A DNA stretch of 64,000 bases from the NCBI RefSeq assembly GCF_030209435.1, contig NZ_JARVRX010000017.1:62001-126000 (forward strand). The letters run 5' to 3'. The notes beneath the pieces are model-generated. The model ran no database searches. It had not been told where the DNA came from and saw nothing but the letters and a program-made list of their open reading frames with translations. Shown here piece after piece: positions 16,935 to 29,242 of the stretch. Position 1 is the stretch's first letter. Every line of letters starts with the position of its first letter. The stretch comes from Mycolicibacterium sp. lyk4-40-TYG-92. GTDB lineage: Bacteria; Actinomycetota; Actinomycetes; Mycobacteriales; Mycobacteriaceae. The position numbers and the translations under genes are program-made.

Positions 16935-19076
16935 ATGACCACGTCGGTCACGCTGTCGGTGGGCGGTATGACGTGTTCGTCATGCGCCGCCCGAATTGAG
17001 AAGCGGCTCAACCGGATCGACGGTGTTCACGCCAGCGTGAACTTCGCGACCGAGCAGGCGGCCATCACCCATCCCGACAGCGTGACCACCGACGAGCTGG
17101 TCGCGGCCGTCGAGGCCACCGGCTACACCGCAAGCATCAACAAGGCCGATGCCCCCGCCGAAACGGCCTACCTGCCGCGCCTGCTGGTGTCGCTGGCCCT
17201 GACGATCCCCGTCATCGCGCTGTCGATGATTCCAGCGCTGCAATTCCCGCACTGGCCCCTGTGGGCGCTCGCACTCGCCACGCCCGTGGTGTTCTGGGGC
17301 GCCTGGCCACTGCACCACGCCGCCTGGACCAACCTGCGGCACGGCGCGGCGACCATGGACACCCTGGTATCGCTGGGCGTTCTCACGTCGTACCTGTGGT
17401 CGGCGTGGATGCTGAGCACCGGTAGCGACCATCTCTACCTGGAGGTCGCCGCCACCGTCACGACCCTGATCCTCGCCGGAAAGTTCTTCGAGACCCGCGC
17501 CAAGCGGCAGTCCGGCGCGGCGCTGCGTGCGCTGCTCGATCTCGGTGCCAAGGACGTCGCGGTGCTCCGCGACGGCCACGAAACCCGGGTTCCCATCGAG
17601 GAACTGGCAGTCGGAGACGTCTTCGTGGTCCGCCCCGGCGAGAAGATCGCCACGGACGGCGTGGTGGTGTCCGGCACATCTGCCGTCGACGCGTCGATGT
17701 TGACCGGCGAATCGGTGCCCGTCGAGGTCGGCCCAGGCGACCAGCTGGCCGGCGCGACGGTGAATGCGGGTGGGCGCCTTGAGGTCGAGGCCACCCGCGT
17801 CGGCGCAGACACTCAGCTGGCGCAAATGGCGCGCCTCGTCGCCGATGCGCAGAGCGGCAAGGCCGAAGTGCAGCGTCTGGCGGATCGGGTGTCCGCGGTA
17901 TTCGTGCCGGTGGTCATCGCCCTGGCGCTGCTGACGCTGGTCGGCTGGCTGATTGCCGGCAGCGCCGGGGCGAGCGAAGTGGCGGGAGGAAGCACTGTCA
18001 GTGCCGCACTCACAGCGGCCGTTTCGGTGCTGATCATCGCCTGCCCCTGCGCCCTCGGACTGGCCACGCCGACGGCGCTACTGGTCGGCACCGGTCGCGG
18101 CGCGCAGTTGGGCATCCTGATCAAGGGCCCGCAGGTGCTGGAATCAACCCGCAAGGTCGACACCGTCGTGCTGGACAAGACCGGCACCGTGACGACCGGC
18201 AAGATGACGGTTGCAGCAGTACATGCCGAGTCCGCCAACGTATTACGGCTCGCCGGCGCGTTGGAGCACGCCTCCGAGCACCCCATCGCCCAGGCCATCG
18301 CGACGCGGGCCGCCGAGGACGGATCGCTACCGGCGGTCACCGACTTCGTCAACCACGACGGTCGCGGTGTCACCGGTGTGGTCGACGGCCACGAGGTCGC
18401 GGTGGGACGACGCAGCTGGCTCACCGCGGACGCCTCCCCGCAATTGCAGACCGCCGCGCAGAAGGCCGAAGCGGAGGGCCGCACCCCGGTGTGGGTCGCG
18501 GTCGACGGCGCCATCGCCGGCGTCATCGTGGTGTCCGACAAAGTGAAAGACACTGCCGCCGAAGCCATTGCCGACCTGAAGAAGCTGGGACTGAAACCCG
18601 TCCTGCTGTCCGGGGACAACGCCCGCGCGGCCGGCGCCGTGGCTGCCGAAGTCGGCATCGAGACGGTGATCGCCGAGGTGCTGCCCGCCGACAAGGTCGA
18701 CGAAATCAAGCGCCTGCAGGATCAGGGCCGGGTCGTCGCGATGGTCGGCGACGGCGTGAATGATGCTGCCGCCCTTGCCCAGGCCGACCTGGGACTGGCG
18801 ATGGGCACCGGCACCGACGTGGCGATCGAGGCCTCGGACCTGACCCTGGTCAGTGGCGACCTGCGGGCGGCCGGCGACGCGATCCGGCTGTCGCGGGCCA
18901 CGCTCAAGACCATCAAGGGCAACCTGTTCTGGGCGTTCGCCTACAACGTCGCGGCGATTCCGCTGGCGGCCATGGGCATGCTGAACCCGATGATCGCCAG
19001 CGCGGCAATGGCTTTCAGCTCACTGTTCGTGGTGAGCAACAGCCTGCGACTCCGCCGTTTCAAGCCCAGCCGGTAG
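16935..19076 (+). CDS. copper-translocating P1B-type ATPase
   Basis: 713 residues. N-terminal HMA domain with GGMTCSSC (Cys14 and Cys17). Eight membrane helices follow, with the ion-channel CPC in [14 protein letters not shown]. The phosphorylation site is DKTGTVTTG, the nucleotide-domain HP motif is SEHPIAQA, and the hinge is [10 protein letters not shown]. In the last helices AYN (FAYNVAAIP) and MAFSS supply the residues typical of Cu(I) ATPases (subgroup 1B-1). It exports Cu(I) from the cytoplasm, receiving it from the upstream chaperone. It resembles mycobacterial CtpV/CtpA, but I cannot choose between them. Its stop directly adjoins that of the convergent GH16 gene. Confidence 0.92.
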   Translation: MTTSVTLSVGGMTCSSCAARIEKRLNRIDGVHASVNFATEQAAITHPDSVTTDELVAAVEATGYTASINKADAPAETAYLPRLLVSLALTIPVIALSMIPALQFPHWPLWALALATPVVFWGAWPLHHAAWTNLRHGAATMDTLVSLGVLTSYLWSAWMLSTGSDHLYLEVAATVTTLILAGKFFETRAKRQSGAALRALLDLGAKDVAVLRDGHETRVPIEELAVGDVFVVRPGEKIATDGVVVSGTSAVDASMLTGESVPVEVGPGDQLAGATVNAGGRLEVEATRVGADTQLAQMARLVADAQSGKAEVQRLADRVSAVFVPVVIALALLTLVGWLIAGSAGASEVAGGSTVSAALTAAVSVLIIACPCALGLATPTALLVGTGRGAQLGILIKGPQVLESTRKVDTVVLDKTGTVTTGKMTVAAVHAESANVLRLAGALEHASEHPIAQAIATRAAEDGSLPAVTDFVNHDGRGVTGVVDGHEVAVGRRSWLTADASPQLQTAAQKAEAEGRTPVWVAVDGAIAGVIVVSDKVKDTAAEAIADLKKLGLKPVLLSGDNARAAGAVAAEVGIETVIAEVLPADKVDEIKRLQDQGRVVAMVGDGVNDAAALAQADLGLAMGTGTDVAIEASDLTLVSGDLRAAGDAIRLSRATLKTIKGNLFWAFAYNVAAIPLAAMGMLNPMIASAAMAFSSLFVVSNSLRLRRFKPSR

Positions 19077-19877
19077 CTACCAGATCTTCACCCAGTCGAC
19101 CAGCATGTCGGCGGGGTAGGTGCCCGGCCCGGGATCGCCGCCCCCGGAACCGGCCACGGCGAGCCCGAGGATGGGGAACAGCGTGTAGCCGGGATCGTTG
19201 AAGTGCCAGTTGGGCAACGACTTTGCCGGGACGTTGAAGTACGGCTGCGCGCCGTCGGTGTAGTCCAGCCAGAACCGGATCCCGGCATCGTCCCATTGGC
19301 AGCGCCAGTTGTGCCACGCGGAGTCGGGGGTGATGGTGTGCGAAACATGTTCGCCGCCATTGAGGTTGACGTGCACCGTGGTACCGGGGGCCCAGCTCCC
19401 GTTGCCGTACCACTCCATGATGTCGACCTCACCGCCGATGCCCGGGGTGTTGTTGGCCAGGTACCAGGCCGGCCAGCAGCCGGGGGTCAGGCAGTTGAGT
19501 TTGATCCGCGCCTCGAAGGTGTGGCCGATGCCGGCCTTGAAGTTGCCGAAAATCTTGCCACTGAAGTAGGTGTTGCCGTCCTTCGCGGCGCGGATCACCA
19601 GGTTCGATTTACCGTCGAGGAACAGGTTCTTGCGGTCGTTGCGGTACTGGCCGACGTGTTCGGGCAACTCCCAGTATGTGGGGTTCTCCATCGACTCCCG
19701 GGCGGTCGCGATCTCCCATTTCGAGGTGTCGGGCGACGATCCCGCCGGCCCGTCGAAGTTGTCCTCGAAGATCAGTTTCCCGGGTGTGTCAGCGTGGGAC
19801 TCGGCCGTGGGAAGCGTGGCGGCCAACAGGCCCAGCCCCGCCATGGACAGCATGCTGCGACGATCAATGTCTGGCAT
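19077..19877 (-). CDS. secreted glycoside hydrolase family 16 protein
   Basis: 266 residues. The N-terminus MPDIDRRSMLSMAGLGLLAA has a twin-arginine-like signal, with cleavage probably after the SHA near 29. The GH16 catalytic motif E-V-D-I-M-E is at residues 150-155. Aromatic substrate-cleft residues (WPAWYLANN, HNWRCQWDDAGIRFWLDY) and a final MLVDWVKIW strand complete the jelly-roll. GH16 enzymes cut beta-1,3(4)-glucans or galactans; the mycobacterial substrate is unclear. It resembles Rv0315 in general type. Confidence 0.88.
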   Translation of the reverse strand: MPDIDRRSMLSMAGLGLLAATLPTAESHADTPGKLIFEDNFDGPAGSSPDTSKWEIATARESMENPTYWELPEHVGQYRNDRKNLFLDGKSNLVIRAAKDGNTYFSGKIFGNFKAGIGHTFEARIKLNCLTPGCWPAWYLANNTPGIGGEVDIMEWYGNGSWAPGTTVHVNLNGGEHVSHTITPDSAWHNWRCQWDDAGIRFWLDYTDGAQPYFNVPAKSLPNWHFNDPGYTLFPILGLAVAGSGGGDPGPGTYPADMLVDWVKIW

Positions 19878-19944
19878 GCCTACCCATGTAAGCGGCGTCC
19901 CGGCCTTCGTGCAAGCCGGTGCGCGTCGGGCACCCGCGCCGCGG

Positions 19945-21024
19945 CTAATCCTCGCTGCGGCGGGCGCGGAACAGTTTCACCTCGTCACGGATGCCTTTCA
20001 GCCGTCGTGCACCGGCGAAAGACCACTCGAAACCCGGTGCGTCACCGACCGCCTCGCGTGCGGTTTCAGCCAGCAGGACGGCGCCGGGGCGCGCCACGCC
20101 CGTCACCCGGCTGGCCTGGTTGACGGGGCGGCCGAACCAGTCTCCGGCGCGGCTCACGGCCGGGCCTGTCGCCATGCCGGCTTTGAGCCGCGGCAGGGCC
20201 TCGTCTTCGTCGGCCGCGGCGACCAGTTGCAGCACCACGTCGAGCAGTGGCACCGGCTCAGCACTGACGAGCATGACCTCGTCGCCGATGGTCTTGACGA
20301 ACCGCACCGGTGGGACAGCGAGATCACGAGCGAGGTCGGCCAGCCGCTGCGACAACTGCTCCAGATCCTCCGGCGGCAGTTCCTCACCAAGGCTGGTGAA
20401 GCCGACCAGGTCGGCGAAGGCGACCGATACCTGCCCAGAGCCCGGCAGCGGCCGCCCCGCGATCCGCTCGCTGGCGCTGACCTCCTCCTCCAACAGAGCG
20501 TGCAACAACTGGGTTCGGAGCATGTCCTGGATCATCGGACCCAGCAGGGGCGCCGCCTTGCTGATCAGCGCGGCAGTCGCCTTCGCTCCGTCGAGTTCGC
20601 TGACGCCGGGCTGCAGGATCGCGGACAACGCGGCAAACCGCATCACCTCGACCGTCCGGGCGAGGCCTTCGGCCATGACCTGAACGACGGCCACGACCTG
20701 GTCCTCGGGGAGCCCGAAACGGAGAAACCGCTGGGCGTACCCCATCAGGTCGCTGTCGACCGGCAGGTACAGCGCCGCATCCGCGTCCTCCGTGCGGGGC
20801 CGGCCGGCCGCGTGCAGAATCCGTTGCAGGAGGCCCAGATCCACGCCCCACTGCGCGCTGATCTGCCGAGCCGACAGCCTGCTGCCGTCATCACCCAGTG
20901 CCCGCCGAGACGGCAGTAGCGTCGGCGCGAACGCCTCGGTGATCTGCTCCTCAGTGAACCCCTCGGACAGCAACCATGCGGTCAGCTCGTCGCGGTCGTC
21001 GGGCTCGGCAGCTTGTTCGCTCAC
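19945..21024 (-). CDS. class III adenylate cyclase with autoinhibitory N-domain (Rv1264-type)
   Basis: 359 residues. The N-terminal helical domain (1-190) corresponds to the pH-sensing regulatory domain known for Rv1264. The cyclase domain follows. Metal-binding Asp205 (FADLVGFT) and Asp248 (TIGDEV), adenine-selecting Lys244 and Asp295, and transition-state Asn302 and Arg306 (VNQASRVTG) are all present, so it should be an active ATP cyclase. The GTG at 21024 lies six bases after a TAGGTT hexamer on the minus strand, suggesting leaderless expression. In H37Rv the equivalent gene adjoins amiB2; here two genes intervene. Confidence 0.9.
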   Translation of the reverse strand: MSEQAAEPDDRDELTAWLLSEGFTEEQITEAFAPTLLPSRRALGDDGSRLSARQISAQWGVDLGLLQRILHAAGRPRTEDADAALYLPVDSDLMGYAQRFLRFGLPEDQVVAVVQVMAEGLARTVEVMRFAALSAILQPGVSELDGAKATAALISKAAPLLGPMIQDMLRTQLLHALLEEEVSASERIAGRPLPGSGQVSVAFADLVGFTSLGEELPPEDLEQLSQRLADLARDLAVPPVRFVKTIGDEVMLVSAEPVPLLDVVLQLVAAADEDEALPRLKAGMATGPAVSRAGDWFGRPVNQASRVTGVARPGAVLLAETAREAVGDAPGFEWSFAGARRLKGIRDEVKLFRARRSED

Positions 21025-21066
21025 CCGGCCAACCTATCGTGACCGCGAGCCCCGCAGAATGGGCAC

Positions 21067-23967
<2,901 letters not shown>

Positions 23968-23984
23968 GCGGCGCAGATTACCCA

Positions 23985-24812
23985 TCATCGGCGGTGTTTT
24001 GTGGCGTACTCCCCCGGTGTACAGCCCAGCATGGCCCGGAAGTCGTTGATGAAGTGTGCCTGGTCGTACCAGCCCAATCGCACTGCCAGGTCGGCGAAGT
24101 CGAGGTCGGGCACCGTCTCGATCTGCAGTGCTGCGTGCTGCAGGCGGTAGCGGCACAGCACCCATTTCACCGGCACTCCGACGTAACGGCGAAACACCCG
24201 CTGCGTGGTCCGCTCGCTCCAGGGCGACAGCGCCATCACCTGTTCGACCCGGTGCAACTGTGGATCTGCGCTGACGCGGTCGAGCAACGTCAACAGGTCG
24301 CGATAGGTGGTGTCCACGTCGGTGCGGTTGCCGATCGCGGCGTCGAGGGCCGCGGCCGTCTGCTCGATATCGTCGGGGAAAGACGCTGAGGTGCCGAGCA
24401 ATTCGGCGCCGGCAGGAACCACGTGGCCCGTGAGCGCGCCGGCGTCCCGGCCGAACCGGGCGGCGAAGCCGCCGGGCCGGAACCTGGCGCCCACCACCGC
24501 ACCCGACGCGGACAGGGTGGTGGTGAACACCCGCTCGACCACGCCGTGTACCAATGTCGCCGGCAGTCGGTGACCGTGCCGAACGCCGTCGGTGCCCCAC
24601 TCGTGCGTCAGGTGCACCGCGGGAAAGGTGATGACCGTGCTGTCGAACGGGTCGGCGTCCCGTAGATCCCAAGTGACGGACCAGAAATTCTCGACCCAGA
24701 CGGCTGCCGCGGCGGACGGCTGCCACTGCTGCAGGTCGAACACCGAGCCGGTATTGGCACGGCCGACCACACCAAGCCTCGGAGCTGTTGTCGGGTTTTT
24801 CCAAGCCGCCAC
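23985..24812 (-). CDS. AraC-family transcriptional regulator
   Basis: 275 residues starting at a GTG. The N-terminal 150 residues form an AraC-type sensor resembling the DUF6597 group (ENFWSVTWDLRD, GARFRPGGFAARFG). The C-terminal helix-turn-helix pair is present: LSPWSERTTQRVFRRYVGV then LDFADLAVRLGWYDQAHFI, followed by NDFRAMLGCTPGEY. The target is unknown; the coupled amidase gene and the divergent VOC gene 27 bases away are the obvious candidates. Confidence 0.85.
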   Translation of the reverse strand: MAAWKNPTTAPRLGVVGRANTGSVFDLQQWQPSAAAAVWVENFWSVTWDLRDADPFDSTVITFPAVHLTHEWGTDGVRHGHRLPATLVHGVVERVFTTTLSASGAVVGARFRPGGFAARFGRDAGALTGHVVPAGAELLGTSASFPDDIEQTAAALDAAIGNRTDVDTTYRDLLTLLDRVSADPQLHRVEQVMALSPWSERTTQRVFRRYVGVPVKWVLCRYRLQHAALQIETVPDLDFADLAVRLGWYDQAHFINDFRAMLGCTPGEYATKHRR

Positions 24813-24838
24813 ACACTGACCCTACGAAACTGGGTGCC

Positions 24839-25306
24839 ATGAGCGTGCAACCAATTCCCCAGGGCTACACCAGCCTCACCCCGTTCCTGGTGATCGATGG
24901 AGCTGCCGCCGCGATCGACTTCTACGTCGAGGTGTTCGGCGCCCGGCTGATCGAGAAGATGGATGCCGGCGACGGCACCGTGGCACATGCCGAGCTGGAC
25001 TTCGGTACCGGCCGGCTGCAGTTGTCCGATCCCAACCCGGACTACGAACTGGTGGCGCCGCCACGCAGCGGTCCGGTCACGCATTCGGTGGTGTTGTACT
25101 GCCCCGACGTCGACGCGGTGGTCGACCGCGCCGAGCGTGCCGGCGCGACAATCCGGGAGGCGACACAGACTTTCGTCACCGGTGACCGGTTCGCGTCGAT
25201 CATCGATCCGTTCGGCCAGCGCTGGGCGGTGATGACGCGGGTCGAAGAAGTCGACGCCGCCGAACGCGAGCGGCGCCTGTCCGAGTGGGCGGCCGCGAAC
25301 GTCTGA
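24839..25306 (+). CDS. VOC-family protein (glyoxalase/PhnB-like)
   Basis: 155 residues from the ATG at 24839. Two betaalphabetabetabeta modules: LTPFLVIDGAAAAIDFYVEV then FGARLIEKM; and THSVVLYCPDVDAVVDRA then TGDRFASIIDPFGQRWAVMT. The latter ending is characteristic of the PhnB/YdcE-like branch. A His near residue 44 and a late Asp-Pro-Phe segment are present, but I cannot confirm a full metal site. Function is unknown. It is divergent from the AraC regulator gene, which may control it. Confidence 0.8.
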   Translation: MSVQPIPQGYTSLTPFLVIDGAAAAIDFYVEVFGARLIEKMDAGDGTVAHAELDFGTGRLQLSDPNPDYELVAPPRSGPVTHSVVLYCPDVDAVVDRAERAGATIREATQTFVTGDRFASIIDPFGQRWAVMTRVEEVDAAERERRLSEWAAANV

Positions 25307-25340
25307 GTCGCACGACGTCCAGGCGAGGGGCAAGGCCTGT

Positions 25341-25374
25341 TGTGGGGGCACCTCCCGCCTGCGGGGGAGAGTGC
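25341..25374. repeat. GC-rich imperfect hairpin, possible interspersed mycobacterial repeat
   Basis: CACCTCCCGC pairs imperfectly with GCGGGGGAGAGTG across a two-base CT loop. It lies in the 107-base gap between the VOC and HIT genes and could terminate the VOC transcript. I recall very similar short sequences recurring between mycobacterial genes, but could not search for copies here. Confidence 0.4.
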
Positions 25375-25401
25375 GACAAATGTTGTCTCAGCCGGTTGGC
25401 C

Positions 25402-25407
25402 TACCGT
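25402..25407 (+). promoter_or_regulatory. -10 element for the HIT/Ddn operon (leaderless)
   Basis: TACCGT followed by six bases and the ATG at 25414. No ribosome-binding sequence is present. Inferred from spacing. Confidence 0.45.
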
Positions 25408-25413
25408 GAACTG

Positions 25414-25860
25414 ATGGCCTGTGTGTTCTGCGACATCGTCGCCGGGAAGGCACCCGCGGTGCGCGTCTACGAAGACGCCGACTACGTGGCGTTCCTGGAC
25501 ATCCGCCCGTTCTCCCGCGGCCACACCCTGGTGGTGCCCAAGCAGCACTACGAGAACCTGGTGGACACCCCGCCCGACGTGGTGGCCGGCATGGCCAAAC
25601 TCGGTCAGCGCATCGCACAGGCGTCGCGCGAGTCCGGCCTGCACGCCGACGGCAACAACATCGCGATCAACGATGGCAAAGCCGCATTTCAGACGGTGTT
25701 CCACATCCATCTGCACGTCGTCCCACGCAAGACAGGCGACAAGCTGGCGTTTGCCAAAGGCATGCTGTTGCGCCGTGATCCCGACCGGGAAACCAGTGGA
25801 AAGATCCTACTGGAGGCGGTGGCGCGCCTGTCTGATCCGCAGGCAGACTTGAAGCCATGA
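25414..25860 (+). CDS. HIT-family nucleotide hydrolase (Rv1262c-type)
   Basis: 148 residues from the ATG at 25414. The histidine triad HIHLHVV has its three histidines at residues 97, 99 and 101. The N-terminal CVFCDIVAGKAPA provides the CxxC often seen in the Hint/HINT branch, and RGHTLVVPKQH is the conserved second strand. It should hydrolyse nucleoside phosphoramidates or related AMP conjugates. It overlaps the next gene as ATGA. Confidence 0.9.
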   Translation: MACVFCDIVAGKAPAVRVYEDADYVAFLDIRPFSRGHTLVVPKQHYENLVDTPPDVVAGMAKLGQRIAQASRESGLHADGNNIAINDGKAAFQTVFHIHLHVVPRKTGDKLAFAKGMLLRRDPDRETSGKILLEAVARLSDPQADLKP

Positions 25861-26303
25861 GCATGCCCCTGTGGGAGAAATACCTCGGCCTCCCGTTGCT
25901 GAAGATGCACGACCGGATCTACCAGAAGACCGAAGGCCGGATCGGGCACCAGTTCCCCGGCGTCCCACCGAGCCTGCTGCTGCACACCGTCGGCGCCAAG
26001 ACGGGCCTGGCACGCACCACGTCGCTGACCTACGCGAAGGACGGCGACGCCTACCTGGTGGTCGCGTCCAAGGGCGGCGAGCCGACGGCGCCCGGCTGGT
26101 ACTTCAATCTGAAGGCCAACCCCGAGATCGAAATCAACGTCGGCACAAAGCGAATCCCGGTGACGGCCCGCGTGGTCGGCAAGGATGACCCCGACTACGC
26201 GCGGCTGTGGCAGGTCGTGAACAAGAACAACGCCAACCGGTACGCGGGCTACCAGAAGCGCACCACCCGGCCCATTCCGGTGGTCGCGCTGACCCCGCGC
26301 TAG
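25857..26303 (+). CDS. F420-dependent nitroreductase-family protein (Ddn-like, Rv1261c-type)
   Basis: 148 residues. It has the split-barrel fold of the deazaflavin-dependent nitroreductase family: LLLHTVGAKTGLARTTSLTY (about 41-60), LVVASKGGEPTAPGWYFNL (about 67-85) and NPEIEINVG. The KTG...R and the SKGG...PGWYFNL segments are the F420-binding signatures of Ddn. It likely reduces quinones or nitro compounds with F420H2. It is translationally coupled to the HIT gene. Its TAG interlocks with the stop of the convergent luciferase-like gene (CTAG). Confidence 0.88.
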   Translation: MSMPLWEKYLGLPLLKMHDRIYQKTEGRIGHQFPGVPPSLLLHTVGAKTGLARTTSLTYAKDGDAYLVVASKGGEPTAPGWYFNLKANPEIEINVGTKRIPVTARVVGKDDPDYARLWQVVNKNNANRYAGYQKRTTRPIPVVALTPR

Positions 26304-27352
26304 AGCAGCTGCTCGGCGAGCAGCCGTAGCGTCGTCTCACGAGCCGGGGCGGTGGCTGGATCGCAGCCCCGGCGCGCGGCGGCGACGGGGCTGACCATCA
26401 CCTCGTCGACGCCGAAATGCGATGCCAGGTCCCGAATCTGGGCCGCCGCCTCTGCGGGTGCGCCGACGACGGCCCGCTCCATTCCAGCGGCGACGATCGC
26501 CTGCTGCGTCGGCGTGAGCTGGTTGTGCTCCGAGTCTTCGACCAGGTCCAGCGGGCGCAGCGGCTCGCCGGTGCGCAGCCACGCCATCATCTGCAGGTTG
26601 GGGCGGATCAGCTGTTCGGCCTCGTCGCGCGTCTCCGCCACGCAGGCATTGACGGTCATGAAGGTCGTTGGCGCGTCCGCGAATTCGCTGGGCCGGAACT
26701 CCTCGCGATAGGTGGCCAAGGCCTCCTCGGTGCCCTGCCCGGAGAAGTGGTGGGCGAACACATACGGCAGCCCCTTGGCGGCGGCCAGGTGCGCCGAATA
26801 CATCGACGAGCCCAGCAGCCACAGTTTCGGCGGGCGCACCGCCGACGGGGTGGCCTTCAGGATGTAGTTCTTGTCCAACAGGTTTCGCCCCTCGAGGGAT
26901 ACCTTGACGCCGCCGGGGCTCATCAGGGCGACGACGTCATCGAGGTACTCGGGAAAACGCTGGATGTCCTCATCGGTGCGCCCGGCCGGGCCGCGCAGCG
27001 CGATCGAGGTGACGGGGTCGGTGCCCGGCGCCCGGCCGACACCGAGGTCGATGCGCCCCGGGGCCGCCGCTTCCAGCAGCGCGAACTGCTCGGCGACTGC
27101 CAGCGGTGCATGGTTGGGCAGCATCACGCCGCCCGAGCCCAGCCGCATCTGCGAAGTCTGGGCGGCCAGGTAGCCCAGGACGACAGGTGGGCTGGTGGCG
27201 GCGACCGCGGGCATGTTGTGGTGCTCGGCCACCCAGTAGCGCGTGTAGCCCAGCTGGTCGGCGGCCTTGGCGAGGCGCACAGTGGCGGCGAAGGCGTCGA
27301 CGGTGGACTGGTCGCTCCGGACGGGGACGAGATCGAGGACAGACAACTGCAC
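26300..27352 (-). CDS. luciferase-like (LLM) flavin monooxygenase, MsnO8-type
   Basis: 350 residues starting at a GTG. Bacterial luciferase-like barrel: MQLSVLDLVPVRSDQ, then YWVAEHHNMPAVAATSPPV near 40, LGSGGVMLPNHAPLAVAEQF near 90 and GRIDLGVGRAPGTDP near 115. These match the MsnO8 subfamily, which uses FMN. It begins three bases after the udgB stop, so the two form one transcript. The substrate is unknown. Confidence 0.85.
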   Translation of the reverse strand: MQLSVLDLVPVRSDQSTVDAFAATVRLAKAADQLGYTRYWVAEHHNMPAVAATSPPVVLGYLAAQTSQMRLGSGGVMLPNHAPLAVAEQFALLEAAAPGRIDLGVGRAPGTDPVTSIALRGPAGRTDEDIQRFPEYLDDVVALMSPGGVKVSLEGRNLLDKNYILKATPSAVRPPKLWLLGSSMYSAHLAAAKGLPYVFAHHFSGQGTEEALATYREEFRPSEFADAPTTFMTVNACVAETRDEAEQLIRPNLQMMAWLRTGEPLRPLDLVEDSEHNQLTPTQQAIVAAGMERAVVGAPAEAAAQIRDLASHFGVDEVMVSPVAAARRGCDPATAPARETTLRLLAEQLL

Positions 27353-27355
27353 GAT

Positions 27356-28186
27356 CTAATCCAACCCTTCCGGGAGCGATGCGATTCCCTTGGCCGTGCT
27401 GAACACGTCGTCCAGCATGGCCGGGGTGAGCCTGCCGGTGAAGGTGTTCTGCTGACTGGGGTGGTAGCAGCCGAGGAGGCGTCGCCCGTCGGGAAGCGCG
27501 GCCAGCGCGCCGTGCCCGAACTTCGGATACGGCCGTCCCGCTCCCGTCAGGTCCAGCGCGGCCTTCCAGGCGAAGCCGCCGAGCGCGACGACGACCCGGA
27601 CGTCCTGGCCAGTCAGCCGCCACTCGGCACTCAGCCACGGCTCGCACGTGTCCCGCTCCTGCGGCGTCGGGGCGTTGTCCGGCGGCGCACAGCGGACCGC
27701 GGCGACCACGCGAATATCGTTGAGGGCCAGCCCATCTGCCGCGTCGATGCTCTCACCACTGTTGGCCAGGCCGGCCCGATGCAGGGCGGCGAAGAGGAAG
27801 TCGCCCGACCGGTCGCCGGTGAACACCCGGCCGGTGCGGTTGGCGCCGTGCGCGGCGGGCGCCAGACCCAGCACCCAGATCCGCGGCCGGTCCACGCCGA
27901 GCCCCGGCGCGGGCCGACCCCAGTACGGCTCACCGGCGTAGGCCTTGCGCTTGGCCACCATCCGTATCGCGACCTCCTCACGCCAGGTGACGAGGCGGGG
28001 GCATGCGCGGCACACCGATACCTGAGCGTCGAGGTCGGCCACCTCGGTGCAGCGACGGGCCCTGGTGCGGACCTGCGTCGCGGTGCGGGCGACGGAGGTG
28101 TCGGCGTCGGCCGGATCCCCGGGCCAGCCCGAGCCGGCCGGCACCGGCGACGGGAACAACATTCCGGTTCTGGGATGCGGCAGCAC
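27356..28186 (-). CDS. udgB: type 5 uracil-DNA glycosylase UdgB
   Basis: 276 residues from the GTG at 28186 ([20 protein letters not shown]); an ATG eight codons later is possible. Iron-sulfur cysteines begin with VCRACPRL. The active-site segment is [20 protein letters not shown]. Further cluster cysteines are [12 protein letters not shown] and DTCEPW, and the DNA-intercalation motif is [16 protein letters not shown]. Family 5 enzymes remove uracil, hypoxanthine and other damaged bases without the canonical polar catalytic residue. It matches Rv1259 by position. Confidence 0.9.
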   Translation of the reverse strand: MLPHPRTGMLFPSPVPAGSGWPGDPADADTSVARTATQVRTRARRCTEVADLDAQVSVCRACPRLVTWREEVAIRMVAKRKAYAGEPYWGRPAPGLGVDRPRIWVLGLAPAAHGANRTGRVFTGDRSGDFLFAALHRAGLANSGESIDAADGLALNDIRVVAAVRCAPPDNAPTPQERDTCEPWLSAEWRLTGQDVRVVVALGGFAWKAALDLTGAGRPYPKFGHGALAALPDGRRLLGCYHPSQQNTFTGRLTPAMLDDVFSTAKGIASLPEGLD

Positions 28187-28215
28187 CCCCAAGATTCTGC
28201 CCCTAGGCAGTGCGG

Positions 28216-29163
28216 CTAAGCGGCGAAGCTGTCCAATTGGACGCTGTGGTAAGCCGACCGCAGCCTTTCGTACCGGTACCGGTTGTACGCCAACGGATCC
28301 AGGACGACGGCTCGCGGCAAGTACCGCCAGGCCAGCTGCGATGCCTTCAGATACAGCGCATATTCGACGCGGGTCAAGCGGGTCGATCGAATGTCGAGCA
28401 GCTCCTGCATCTTCGGGTGGGCGTGACGCTGCCCGAGCACCTTCGGCACCCGCAACACAAGCGGCGTCACCGCATTCCACAGCGGCAAGATGAGAACCTG
28501 CAGCCGCTTCGGCAGCAAAGCGGGAACCGGCAGGTCATCGAAGCTGTCGTTGGCGTACTGCAGAAATCCGTTGTCCGCCAAGTGTTCTTCAGCGACGCGG
28601 TCGTAGTACGCCAACATGTCGGCCAGTGTTTCGGGCAGCTTGGCGCGGGCACTGGGCAGCTCCAGATAGCTCGTCATCGACCGCAGGGTCTGATATACGA
28701 CCTCGCGTTGCCCGGCGTCGAGATCGTCGCCGCGGACCGCGAGGTAGCCGCGGTAGAACAGATTCAGTGAGCTGATGGCGATCCAGTTCCAGAGCTCCGG
28801 GTCGAGCGCACTGAATCTGGTGTCCGCGAATTCGCCGTTGCCCGTGCCCCGTACGCCGCCATGCAGCCGTTTGAGTTCCTCGGTATCCCACCGCCGGTCG
28901 GCCTCGTCGCCGAACAACATCAACATCCCATGAGCCAGCGACCGGATGCCCCGATCGGTGAAGTTCTCCTGAAACCGGCCGGACCAGTCAACCGCCGCGG
29001 CGATCGGGCGGTACGCAACCTGATCGAGCGCCAAGCGCCCGAACAGCCCGAGGCTCAACGGCGAGCCCAACCACCACCGGACGTCGGCCGCCAGCTCCGC
29101 GTGGGGCTGGCCCGGGTGCCACGGCTCGACTGCGGCGTCTACGGATGCTGCAGTGCTCGTCAT
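28216..29163 (-). CDS. oxygenase MpaB family / DUF2236 protein
   Basis: 315 residues. The DUF2236 pattern is [20 protein letters not shown], then [11 protein letters not shown] (about 85-105), with the predicted haem-proximal region [20 protein letters not shown] near 120-140 and a C-terminal [20 protein letters not shown]. Members include latex-clearing protein and fungal MpaB, b-type haem oxygenases. It is divergent from a TetR-type gene across 79 bases with inverted and direct repeats, so regulation by that TetR is likely. Confidence 0.82.
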   Translation of the reverse strand: MTSTAASVDAAVEPWHPGQPHAELAADVRWWLGSPLSLGLFGRLALDQVAYRPIAAAVDWSGRFQENFTDRGIRSLAHGMLMLFGDEADRRWDTEELKRLHGGVRGTGNGEFADTRFSALDPELWNWIAISSLNLFYRGYLAVRGDDLDAGQREVVYQTLRSMTSYLELPSARAKLPETLADMLAYYDRVAEEHLADNGFLQYANDSFDDLPVPALLPKRLQVLILPLWNAVTPLVLRVPKVLGQRHAHPKMQELLDIRSTRLTRVEYALYLKASQLAWRYLPRAVVLDPLAYNRYRYERLRSAYHSVQLDSFAA

Positions 29164-29173
29164 CCCGAATCCA

Positions 29174-29232
29174 ATCTGTCATCAAGCGTTGATAGATGGG
29201 ATCAGCGAACCATCTGTCAACACGTGTGTCAA
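29174..29232. promoter_or_regulatory. candidate TetR operators in the DUF2236/TetR divergent gap
   Basis: Site 1: ATCAA-GCG-TTGAT (29181-29193), a perfect 5-3-5 palindrome inside a wider imperfect ATCTGTC...GATAGAT repeat (29174-29197). Site 2: palindrome ACACGTGT (29220-29227) flanked by direct repeats TGTCAA (29215-29220 and 29227-29232). Both lie between divergent starts at 29163 and 29243. Operator function is inferred. Confidence 0.5.
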
Positions 29233-29242
29233 GATTGGTGAC

